The translations under genes were made by a program, and so were the position numbers. From contig NC_134025.1 of the NCBI RefSeq assembly GCF_964204645.1, positions 23,838,001-23,902,000 on the forward strand: a stretch of DNA of 64,000 bases, read 5' to 3'. Of this stretch, positions 25,246-37,900 are shown piece after piece; the first letter of the stretch is position 1; each line of letters begins with the position of its first letter. The notes under the pieces are model-generated. The model worked only from the letters and a program-made list of their open reading frames with translations, was not told the DNA's origin and did not search any database. Source of the stretch: Tubulanus polymorphus. Its lineage: Eukaryota; Nemertea; Palaeonemertea; Tubulaniformes; Tubulanidae.

Positions 25246-27136
25246 AATGCATATACAATTGTTATGTATTATATGATATAATATAATGAATTTGATTGTC
25301 GATTACATGAATATTTGCATGTGTTTTTTCTTTTTCATTTTTCGATGTACATCTCTAAATGTACTTTTCAACGCGTCGTTTTATTAACGCGATGAATTTG
25401 CAACAAAAGATTATTCAAATGCATAAGCTGTTGCAATTTTTTTTTGGGATCATTCATTTATTGCGTACACTTTAGGGGAGGGGGAGGGGTAAGTGCAATT
25501 GCCTACGGTAATGCTTAATGTTTATGAAAAAATGGCCGATTTTGAGTACTGGGGTGGTTGAAAAAGTCAAATTTAAATGAATGATCCCTGTTGAAAAAAA
25601 ATACAATTTGTGATATTTTCTGGAATATTTCGTGCATGTGTATTCGTGTATTGTTTGTTTACGAACCGTTGGCACCACCACGGTCAATCGTCGTTTACAC
25701 CTGCTGGGTGAAAAAGAAATTCTTTTTCGTGTCTTTTTGGTGGAAAATATGGTCATAAAAGAAGCTTTTAAACATATTGGAAACTGATAATATGATGGTT
25801 GTGAAATATTTATGTATTTTTCTTTTGTGCGCAACTTTTTCTTCCGATCCCCATTCAATTATATCCAGCTTATTTGGCTTGATTTATCTATCCTTCCTCG
25901 GGGCAGGGAGTTGACTCCACACCTCACCCTCTTCCGGGCAGAGGTATAACTTAAACACAACAATAATCAGTATTGAATAAGGCATTTCTGTTCTCGCTAC
26001 TAACGATAATAAAACATGAAAATCTCTTTCATTTTTCGCGAGGCAGGCGCGTATTAATGTTTTCTTTGAGCGTCTGCTATCTTCTCGTGTCAGTCTGCGT
26101 TGGGAACAATAACCAGATCATAGAAAAACTCTTGTTTTATCGAGTGGAAGAAGTTAGAAGTTAGCGCGCGCGCGTGCGCGTGAGTCTGTTCGTATCTTAT
26201 TGCGTGAAAACGAATCTTTAATCGTGTGTACAATGTATAAACGAGATGTATGTAATTAATGATGAATATTTGTAATTAATGATCGCCGGATATATTCATA
26301 TTCATAAATATAAAAAAAAATTCATTAGATTATTTCGTTGCGGTTTTCATTTCTCGATGTGCTGAACTGTTTTAAAGGATCAAAGCCTCGCCTCGTACAT
26401 GGTTCAGTGTACATATGTCACTAAATTAGGCGTCACTGTCAATAAAATATGTCACTGTCCGAAAATTAGACGTATGTGACGTTGAAATTGTATCGATGCA
26501 GATGATTTACAGTTGAGAAAATTCTATCAAAGCCCCAACAATATGAATTAATGATAAACAGTAGTTTTTTGTTTTACGACCATTGGATTTGAATGCAGGC
26601 GGTGAGTCGTATATTGGTGTGTTTAGGGCAAGCCAAATCTGGAATAAGTGTATGAGAACTGACCTCCATGTGTATTGCATGTTTTGAATGACCAAAAAAG
26701 TTAATTGGGGTATATATATAGGATACTGATGATCTCTTCATCCGGAATCTCTGTCAAGAAACTGCGTACGGTAGTGTTCGTGTTGTTACGAAAAAATCCT
26801 AGTGCAATGATGGGTACCGTACAAAAAGCGTCAACCCTAGCAACATTTTTCTTTCTCATTTGAATCACATGAGAAAAAGTTCATTTTCAAAATAAATTAC
26901 TCTCTTGACCTAGCTAATTGTTATCAATCGAATATGCATGTTCCTTAGTCCTTAGCCAGGGTTGATGGAATACGCCGCCGTTCATTAGCATACTTGATAC
27001 ATTAAAACTCTTCGCCAGCGGAGAAAAGAAAATTGACAGCAGCCAGAATCCCATCAACAGCGGTAGTTTCAGTGAAATACCGCTATTAATAGGCAACGCG
27101 AGTTCGTTCAGAGAGAGCGAGAGAGAGAAGAGCGGA

Positions 27137-27142
27137 TATAAA
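27137..27142 (+). promoter_or_regulatory. TATA-like box, possible MGAT5 promoter
   Basis: TATAAA preceded by a GA-rich tract, about 0.9 kb upstream of the first MGAT5 coding exon, which itself follows a splice acceptor (TTTCAG at 28031-28036), so an upstream non-coding exon is expected. Weak evidence. Confidence 0.25.
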
Positions 27143-28064
27143 CAGCAGTGTAGTACTGGCAGCGGTTGGATAAGGGTAGTTTTCTAGAATCATTTCCTTA
27201 ATTCAAAAAGTCGCTCAACGCCGTTTTCTTACGGCAGCAATTTCGTGGATTTTTGAGAGGATCAACATCTAACGTAGTTGCAGTACCGAGCGGTTGCCAT
27301 AGCGATGGATGGATGGATTTTTTGCTGAAATCAGGCTCAGATACAGCCCCCGACTCCGAGGAGAATGTAAGCCTTCTAAAACACGCGTGTTCTCGCTGCT
27401 TAATGACGATCTAATAACTGAAATAGGATCATGGATGCAGTCACCGCTCGTCACCTTAGCGCTATGAGGATTTCACCAAAAGATTATTTACTACCGTGAA
27501 GGTACAATGTTTTTATCTCGGCTGGATTGTGTTTTTAACGTGTTGCTATAGAATGTTCGCGCTTCTGTGTTATAGTTTCAGTGTTTGTCTGTGAGTTCGC
27601 AAAACCTAGTTCTGCGTGTGATAAGTAAAATCATTATTTGTATCGAATTACCAGATTCCCAAACGTAATATCTGAGAAGCCGGGAAAAGTAAAAAAATTA
27701 TCAATACTGCGATATTGCGTCTGAGCTTACTGAATTGCTTTAATTATCATGCAGAATATAGCATACACACGCATCGACTCTGGAGATGCATCGTTCTTAT
27801 TGATTCATAAAAGACATCTAATCGAGTTTGTAATTGAATCGGCTCAGCGAATCAAACAACGTTGTCACGGCCACGAACATAAAACTATTTCAATTTCAAA
27901 ACCCGATTTCGGAATGTTCTCTTTAGCATTTTCTGAACCGTTTTACTATAAAACATTATGTGTTAGTATGGAGGCGTAGGAAAATACCGGTAATTCGATA
28001 TTTGAAAGCTGTTTCTTGGTATCGGGGTGTTTTCAGGTATTAATTAGCGGCACTTGAAGGAGTG

Positions 28065-28816
28065 ATGTCCAAATGGTGTCATTTATGTAGAGCAGTAACA
28101 CCACGACTGCTGCTGATAAGAGCTAGAAAGTTGACGGTGATTTGCGCAATCGTTTGTTGGATTGTCACATTCATCAGTGTCATCAGGTTGCAGACCTTTC
28201 AAGAGCATGATAAAATAGCATTGGAGGTAAGTTTTATCCTGTGTGTGAAAAGTGTGAAAGTGCACTTTTAGAGAGATATCCTGCATGGGAAAAGAAGTGT
28301 TTTTTTGTTGGCAAGCTTTGTGAAGTAATTTGTTATACTGTCAGGCGACGATCTCACCAGAGTTGCGAACGTTCGGCTCAAAATATGCCTTTTACACGCC
28401 TTGTGTTTATTTGGATGCGATTTTGTAAACTGATGATCGTTACGACAAGGCGATTCGTAGCTGTTCGTGACCTCGGGATCCCATCCGATTTGTAGTCCAC
28501 GGCCGCCACGGAATAGCAAAACAGCTCTCTGTGTGATGGCATACTTTGAACACGCTTCAAAAAACCATGTCAATATCTTCATCGAATTCTTTCGACAGGC
28601 CAAAGAAGAAATTCATGAAGGCGAGGTTTCGTATACTCGCGAGATAACATTGCTTCAACTTGGAGCGATGAGTTCTGCAAAATGGGATCAACCATACGGT
28701 ACGTATCAATGTTATATAATTATCTTATATAATAATACCGAATTGTTGTGCCGACTGCTCCGTCGTTACTGGACGTATCGCCCTTAACGGGTTCAGATCT
28801 TCAGTACCGTGTATAA

Positions 28817-28905
<89 letters not shown>

Positions 28906-31900
28906 TATATATATGATATGATCGTATCGGTACTTTACATATTTCTATGCTATCTATAGTTCTGTTACGGGCTTCCATGGGAAGATGAAATTTTCAATAA
29001 GTGATTAAGGGACCGAGTATCCTCTCGGTCCGATATCCCATGGTCTCAACGGGTATGGGTGATCACAAAATACTCCTACACAAAAAAAGCGGAAGTAGTA
29101 TGTTTAAAAATCACCCGTGGAACCACGGGCTTTTCATACATTATAAAATGATCATACCGGTACTTAACATATTTGTTTGCTATACCCGGTAGTTATGTTT
29201 CGGGTGGGTTCAAATCTTCAGTACTGCGTACAATTCATACATTATGAAATGACCATATGGGTAACATATGCCTATTTGTTTCTATCTATAGTTCTATAAC
29301 CTTGGGCCTCTATGGGAAGAAGAAATTTTCAGTATGTGATTAGGGGCCCCAGTATCCTCGGGCACAGGTCAAGTCGGTCCCGAGGTCCCATATGGTCTCA
29401 ACGGGAACGGGTGATCATACCACATAATAAGCCACTTTAAAATGCTCCTACTCAATTCGTATGAACTAATAAGTAGGAAGTTCTACATTTAAAAATCACC
29501 CGTGGTTTCCACGGGCTTTCCACTAGTTTACTAATATTCCGTTAGGATTTTACAGTTCAAAGGACGTTTACGCGTCAAATATTTATTGAACCAGCTGTTG
29601 AAAAATGTACGCAATCAGATGGACTCGTTGACCGACACATTTGTCACAAATAGATAAAAGAATACGTACTCCGGTGCACAGCTGAGTAGAAACTTCGATC
29701 GGAGTACCGATTTCTGCTCTGTCTACATTCTCAATAATGATCATGAAATATATGCTTGATATAGAATGATATAACTAAATAAATGATGTGCGTCGATTAA
29801 AATCGACATCTCAGATTATTCAATTAGCTTTCGCAGTGATTATAGACGACAAGGTTTTTCTAATATTCATTTTGCACCTTCGGAACTGTTTATGTTTATA
29901 CCGTTATACCGTTTCCAACCGGCTATTTCCAAATTATTCTCACGACTCTCCATTCACATACCGAATACGTGAGGTATTGCAAACCACTGCTGGAAAAATA
30001 GTATATAATATAGTTAATAGCTATGAATCAGAAATGTTCATTCGTCAATTCATCAAAGTCGTGCTGTGAAAAACGTGATTTTTTTCTACCGCAATCGGTC
30101 AATAATACAACGAGTCCCGAGGGTGTTTTAGCCTCCGTGTTTTAGCGTAATTCCGATGATTGGTTTCGGTAAACTATACCATTCCCGTCGGTTTAGTAAT
30201 CAATATTGCCATTCTGCTTCGAGTGGGAAAGAAATGCAGTTGGCATCGTTTTAAGTGAATTTAAAAGTGAATCCGTACGACTATTCACCGTCGTATCCGA
30301 ATTTCAACATTTGAGCGACCGGCATTTAGGAATCGATTGGCTAATATCTATGCGGCAGTACCGTTTTGTACAACATAACATAACATAACATAACATAACA
30401 TAACATAACATAACATAACATAACATAACATAACATAACATAACATAACATAACATAACATAACATTTTAAAAATTTCAAATTTCCTACAGTACTCAGAT
30501 TTGACGCCTGGAACCGCTACTGAAAGATTCATTTGAATTTTTGTTTGCACGCCTTTTGGATGACGATATTTCTGATTTAGTAATCATAAGATGGGCTTCG
30601 TAATCAACTCTGTAAAAAATGATACATCTAATCTAAATCTCAGTATCCCAATTTCTCATCATCTATGCGACATCTTCAATCGAAATCGTATACCCATGCA
30701 CGGTATTTAGCGTGGCCGGCTTATCTGCAACAACGGTCAGATTATGTACGGACGTGTGTGTGTCGAAATAATCCTATCATCAACGCTTACCAGGGACGAT
30801 TTCCGTGGGTTGGGCATTGTTACGCATTGCTAAACATATCGGAAATGTGATTACTGTATCTGTATGATATACGCTCACTTTTTAGCCGTCGAATCCGGAC
30901 TGTATAAATCGTGTTCATTGTATGCGTACTATATAAAATCAAAATGCACACAATCATAAATACAGTGTCGCATCCTCTCGAAATCGTATCTCGAGTGATA
31001 AATGGGACGAATTGATTTAGAGGCGATTATTTAGCGAAGGCCGTCATCACAAATCCGGGATTTATAGAAGCCTCGCCGCGGCAACATTACATTATCGATC
31101 ACTCACATAAGACAAATAGTTTATCACCCGTTTGATAGATGTCCAAAGCGTCCGCATGTTCGTAATTTCCACATGGCACGAATATTTTTAATTGCCTGCA
31201 GAATAAAATATTATCATACAATAAATACATAAATGCAAAGTGCTTTAATTTGAAAATGAATACTAATCATATATATATATTGACAACAGATGACAGTAAT
31301 CGAATTTCTCACTAATTTCGCGGCGATTGTCGGGAAATTCCTCGATATTGCGGTTACTGGCATTTCCGCGGGGACACAGTTGATTTATATCTCGGCAAAA
31401 GCGTAATTCGATCGCGCAATTAATAACGTCCGACATTCAGCGGTTATCGGGGTTGATCGAGAACTTGCCGAGCCGAAACCATCATACACGTGGTAAGTAT
31501 TTTTGCGAGCGTTCGACAAGCTTATATAACACCGTCACAGCTGTTCGCATCCCAAACGGACATTGCCCTGTCACACCCCCTTTATCCTCCTCTTTGTCAA
31601 TCGTGTCGGATCAACAAATTGAGCTAATGAATTATTAATGAGACACGTATGTCTCCGTGCAACTTTTGCGTGGAAACCGTATGAATGCGGCTCCTCTCGT
31701 TGATTAACGATCGGCTACAAGACTCATTTGCAGTCAAAGTGCAAGGCTTAATTAGGCTTTCTTTTCTACATTCACGTGGTATTTATCTCCATATACTAAT
31801 TGCGTGTAAAATTCAAATCTCATCCATTTCGTAAATTGCGGTATATATCATGCTGGCAGTCGATTCTCATCAATCAATTATGGCTAGATTGTCGTGCACG

Positions 31901-34900
31901 CACGCGCCAAAGTAAAAGCAAACAACCCCTCAATCAGAATCCATCATCGGGATTATGGATTGCTCGAGATCAAAGGCGCCAAATATATTTTCCGCTGGTT
32001 GACGGCACGATCCACCGCTGATTTCGTTAAACTTTCATAAGTCACAGACAACACCAGTGCCTGCGTCAGGGTTCTGACTTCACAACCCTCTATTACAGAA
32101 TATATTACTAGATAAGGTTTTCCTTGCTTTTGGAGATAAGACTGGCCTGCATTTCACCACTTATACTTATGTACGTCAAATTCTTCCCGTCTTGCCATAC
32201 ACCATTGGGATAGAGCGGTTTATTGTTCTGGTACTGTATTTACAACAGGTAAAATCAACTTCTTCAGTACTGATTAGGTTTTCGAAGCCCCAAGCCTAGA
32301 ATAAAAGTAAACCACAACATATGCCCACAGTGCCTTTCTCTAAACCTAATCAAAGCATTTTCGTATGAAAGCACAAAATGATTTCTTTTTCTTTTACTAA
32401 GAATAGTCTATAAGACATGGATACCAGTAGATATGTTGTCTTGTACTCCGTGATTTTTACGCAATTTTTACGCAAACCAGCTTGGTTCATTCAAATTTGA
32501 AGGAACATCGATAGTCTCTTGTCCAAAATACTCGTGAAAGCTTAAATTAGGCAAGTCGAAACTTGGAAATTATAGAAATGCAATAAAAGTTTGTGTGATT
32601 AGCAGCTCCTTTGAACAGGCGAAGTCGCCAATCTTTGATTTATCTTATCCAATAAATCAGGAGTGGGATTTGCACGGATCCATCATTCTGTAACCATAAT
32701 TATTGATACCGGTCAGTTAAATCTCTCCAGAATATTATGCTATCTTATACGAATGACAGTTCCATTCCGTGTAGCAAACAGATCATCAAAATTCAACTCA
32801 ACAACGACAAAAAAGTCTTGTGTTTTTCTTGTATTTGCATTAAAATCACCGCAAACGCATTGCTATCTCCATCATTTAAAGAACAAAGGTATGCATTGAT
32901 CTAGATATCAAACAGACTGGCATGTTCGTAAATGCGCTAGTCTCTAGTAAGACCAAATCAATCCATCTGTACATTTTTAGTTATGAATATGTTTCGAAGA
33001 ATAGCCCATATTCATGAATTCTTGAATTTAAGGGAATAACTTCACTGACCCAAGAGGAGTAGATGTATCGAAATGTGTCGTCACGCGCATTGATGATATG
33101 TACCCACATTGTGATGCAAAATTCCAGGTGAGTGGAACTATATGGCCTAGAAATTTTCCGGGGTTCGCTATGCCATAGACGTATAAACTAGATTATACGT
33201 CCATGACTATACCCAGATTGTATCGTGATCCATGCAAAAATTGAAGACCAGCTTCCGAAATCTATCGGATATTTTCCGTCGAGTTAACTCGTGTTCGACA
33301 TTTTGAAAATGTTAATTGGTTGAAAGCATACGGCGGAGATTTAGATGCACGAAAAATGAAAGCCGTGTCCTTTCCACGATTTGTTTGATGTAGATAAAGG
33401 AATCTAATTAAAGAATTAATGTTTGTTCATTAACTTTGCACATATTTCATTTTCTAAACTGTATATTTAGTGCATTCGACTCGATTTATTTCAGTGGATG
33501 CGTTTACATTGGAAAAGCGATACGTGTTACGGCGAAAATGGCGTAGACGGTTCCGACTGCTCATTCCTGCGATATCTGAGCGAGGTATGATCATCTGCGG
33601 TGCTAATATACCTTTCCCTCTTGACCGATAAACTCTCCTTGATGGGTACTCATGATATCAGTTGGAAAAACAAGCTATGTTCTGTTGTTGTTACTGAATC
33701 ATCTTGTACGTCTGGTTTTGACATGTCTGTAATCCGAGCCTTCGTCGATATCGGACTTTGTATCCGTCGGGATTATCACGATAGCTTGGTCCATTTGTTG
33801 AAGCGTTTATAATTGTTATTGCATTATCGATATCCAATACGCAAGGCTTTATGGAGAGATTTCTGAAAATCAACAGTTTGGTTTATGGCATCTTCAAATA
33901 TATATATTCATATGTTGACAGGTTGAAAACTGGTGTCCACATTTGCCAGGTCGACAAACTGTTATGGCTAACAAGTCACACGCAGATTCCAAATGGCATA
34001 AAAAGGTAAACAAAATTGATCGCGATGCTGACGTTAACAACTTGATATGCTTGAAAAATGTATCCGTACATTTATTTGCTGCAACGTTATACCTATTTGC
34101 AAACGGAGAAGTAACATATTGTTGTTGGTAGTAGAAAGGTAAAATGTGGTTACCTTGACCTTCACAGGTTTATGGTGGCATTCTTCTGAAGACCGATTCG
34201 TTGTTGTTTTGACTAAGGAATTTTTTTTATAATGAATGAAATGGGGAATTGTTCTTTTTATATGTTTGATTGATTGATTGATTTTGATTTGAATATTGTC
34301 CCTTATAAACCCACCACGCAACGGAACAGGTGGTTTGACATTTGAATTGGAAAAAGACGGCCTCCTTGATCATTCTAAACCAAGACATACCTAAGTCAGG
34401 ATAACTAATAGATGTAATACGTTACGATTCTCTCTTTTCTAGGGCTGGGCTGCTTTCTTGTATAAGCTAACTGTTGCTTCAAAGCAGTCCTTCATTTAAT
34501 TTTGTTACATTTATAATTTATTTTCTTATTCATTGATTCTGTAAAAAAATTTACTTGAAATTAATCATATATCATATATCATGCGTATATTATACGTAAT
34601 AAATGAATGGTCCTCAGTAAACTAGTCGATAGTGTCGATATTTGTTTACTGCTTCACGTCCGTTTGTGTCAAGATGTATATATAAGTATACGAGGTTATG
34701 ACTCCAAATGTGGAGATTTTGCGAGCTATTTATTCAATATACGATGAGTATTGCCTCGGCAGAAAAGTAAATAGTTGTTATCATTGTACATGTAACAATT
34801 TCCTCATTACATCTAAACCCTCCGAAACAATTTTACAAGGCTTTCATAGACATAGACATAGACATAGACATAGACATAGTTCTTGATAGTTTTAAATTGT

Positions 34901-37900
34901 ATCCATTTTGGATTAATTTCTATCAGGCTAGTTTGAGACTTGAAATAGAACCATTGATGAGTTTACTCAAGGATCCGGTGTCTGCTCATAAGAACTACGA
35001 TTGGATGAGATTGCGTATCCGTCGTATGTGGCCAAATTGGGCAGCTGCTGCTGAAAATCTCGGGCGAAAGCAAGATCTACAAAACAGAAGGCAGATGAAG
35101 GTAACAGATTGCTGGGAAATTTTTTTCCGATTACTTTGATGTAATCAAACTTGTTTTTCTCCATTTTTTCTAATCAAAACAGTTCTTGATAATTTGATTT
35201 TTTGGTCGTGAAAATACGCGGAGGCCAGCACGCGATTTCAAATAAGTGCGAGTTATAAATTTCTAGATAAATCATTAATGTTCTGTCGGAGAATATACAT
35301 TTTCATAAATTTCCTTTTTTATCGATGAGTGGGGCAACAATTTTCAGAATCCATGCTGTAACTCCCAGTGAGGGGTTTGTCATTGAACAAGGACAGAAAC
35401 GATTTTTCGATATCTTAGTAATTCGTTTTATGTGAAAGCCAGCACGTGTTCTCTATAAGCCTGAGTTATAGATTTCCTTAACTGTTCTGTCGGAGAATAT
35501 GCATTTTCATAATTTCATTTTTTACCAATGAGTAGAGGCAATGATTATGAGAATCCATGCTGTGACTTTTCAGTGAGGGGTTTGTTAATATATGTAATAT
35601 TCTAAAGGGTTTGTCATTGAACGAGGACAGAAACGATTTTTCTAAATTGTGTTCACTACCTGTTTTTTTGCTATGGTATGTTTATCTTTTTTAAGGTCTT
35701 TATGCATTTAGGATTGCTCACAAGACAAGCGGGCCTAAAATTTGCTGAATCTGCATTTAAAGGTGAAAGAATTAATGAAATGTAGCGATATTTCAGCACC
35801 AAACCATCACAACGATGGGTGGAATATTTTGATTATTGTATTATTGATACTTTTAGGTGGACCATTAGGAGAATTAGTTCAATGGAGTGATTTGATCACA
35901 GCTTTGTACATATTAGGACATAATCTAACCATTTCTAGTGAAATAGAGCAGCTATCTGGGTATTGCTTCTTGTTTCTTTTTAGTTTTACAATAAGTATCC
36001 GAACATACATATTTCATCATCTATAGTTCGATGTGAATGTTTGTAAAGTGCAAAAAGATTATACTGCGAACAAAATAATGAATTTGTCTTATTATTTGAC
36101 ATAATCTTGTGAATTATGCGCAAGTGCTTTAGTTGTCCTTCGATCTACATCTACGATTCTTGCGAATCTAAATGCCTTCAAAACATTATTTCAGGTATAT
36201 CATGAAGTATAAGTATGGTGCTCACACGTGTCCACCGCCTAGTGAAGACAGACTAGACCTGTTATACACTGATATACTCGGTTTAAAGCAAATTAAAAGA
36301 TATAATAAGAAACAGTACACATTCCTTCGGTCAGTTTATCTTTTTTATTGAATGGGATTTTTTTGTATATCGTCGAAATTGTTTTTAAATTTAGTATAAA
36401 ATTGGTTTTGGCAACAAGCAATAATTATTCATCAATATTTACATCAATATCATAGATATTGTTTTGTTAAATTGTTGTGATAAATTGTTGTGCAATTCTT
36501 ATTTCAGATGTGCTTTGCGAGTATTGGACTCATTTGGAACAGAACCACAATTCAACTATGACATGTACGCGAAGAAGCACCGATTAAAAAGCGATTGGGG
36601 AAAACACAACTTACTCCCGAAACAGTTCAACACGATGTTCCGTAAGGACGCTTCAATCCTCTTCTGATGTAGATAATAGATACTAATTTATTCATTAGTT
36701 ACAGCATCACATATTGAATCCATAGATCGGATGCACTTACTGAACTAAAATGCTTCTCGAGTTTATTACTCGTCGGATGTTACGACAGGGAATAGTAAAC
36801 CCGGAAAAGTCGTTTGGTGCTTTAAATAGGTTAAGAGGCAAATCACCCTCTTGCATCTATCGACGAGGATCGGTTTCTTCTTTACCTATGCTTGAGTATA
36901 CAGATAATGATAAGAACATTTTTGTTCGAGAATGTGAATTCCGAGCAAGTGTATCTACTTCGAAGCTTCTCTTATAACTTCTGCATGAATTCGTACTATG
37001 TCAAATGCATCATCAGCGTCGGTGAAGAGTGGATTTTCTAGTTCACAATTATACGCGACTTCTTTATCGATACTGAGTTCGTTGACACTTCTCGACTAAT
37101 CATCTCGACAAGCCCAAGTGTAATAAAAGACAGGCTTTTATCTGATGATATATTTTATGTACATATTTACGTCATTCTAGCTCACACTCCTGACAATACA
37201 TTTCTTGGTTTTGTTGTCGAACGGCCGCCGAACAATTCTCGAATCAATTCCATCGCACGACGCAACCGTGCGCTAGTCTACGGCAAAAACGACTACATGT
37301 GGTATGGAAAGGCTGGCTATCTAAATATTGTTAAAGACTATTCGGAAATTCACGGAACAGTTGCTCGAGGTCGCAAAGGAAAGAACGATGTAGCGAATGT
37401 TCCGAAATACGTGAAAAACCACGGAATTCTTGTCGGTGAAGAATTAACTGTATTGTTGCATACATCAAAGGTACTTACCGTATATATTTTCAGGCTAATC
37501 AGCCGATTTTCTAGCCTCAGATTTCTACCCCAAAAAATCATGGTCGACTTATTGGACGGATACGATCTGACCTAAAAAATCATTTCCCAATCTATGTCAC
37601 TTAGATGCTCCCAAAAATCATCAAAATCAAGAAGAGTGGTCCATATTTATTTACGTAGATTGTATGTATTATAGTGTCTATGAATTGCAATATTATACTT
37701 TGGTTTTATATAAGATAAGAATATTAGTTAAATTTAGACTTCAGAGTATAAAATCAACAGGTACAACTAGTAGTTAAACATGGAAATATGGTGAAAAATT
37801 CATCGTAAAATTCGCTGAAAAAGAATTAAACTTCAATCGAATCATTTGTCATAAAAAAATGTACTATGCGTTTCCAAAATGAATTGTTTGCTTTACATTC

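Larger units (their letters stand above)
22952..28036. other. Neurabin 3' UTR and intergenic region before MGAT5
   Basis: No coding exon recognised. The left part is presumably neurabin 3' UTR. Visible items are an ACAT-type short repeat near 23787-23805, candidate poly(A) signals and, near 27110-27145, a GA-rich tract followed by a TATA-like box. The short ORFs resemble no family. Confidence 0.5.

Noticed and set aside
30341-30550. Repetitive MLCYV peptide on the - strand
   Set aside because: Translation of the (AACAT)n microsatellite.
34698-34886. Frame ending in a His-Arg repeat
   Set aside because: Produced by the ACATAG hexamer repeat in an intron of MGAT5.
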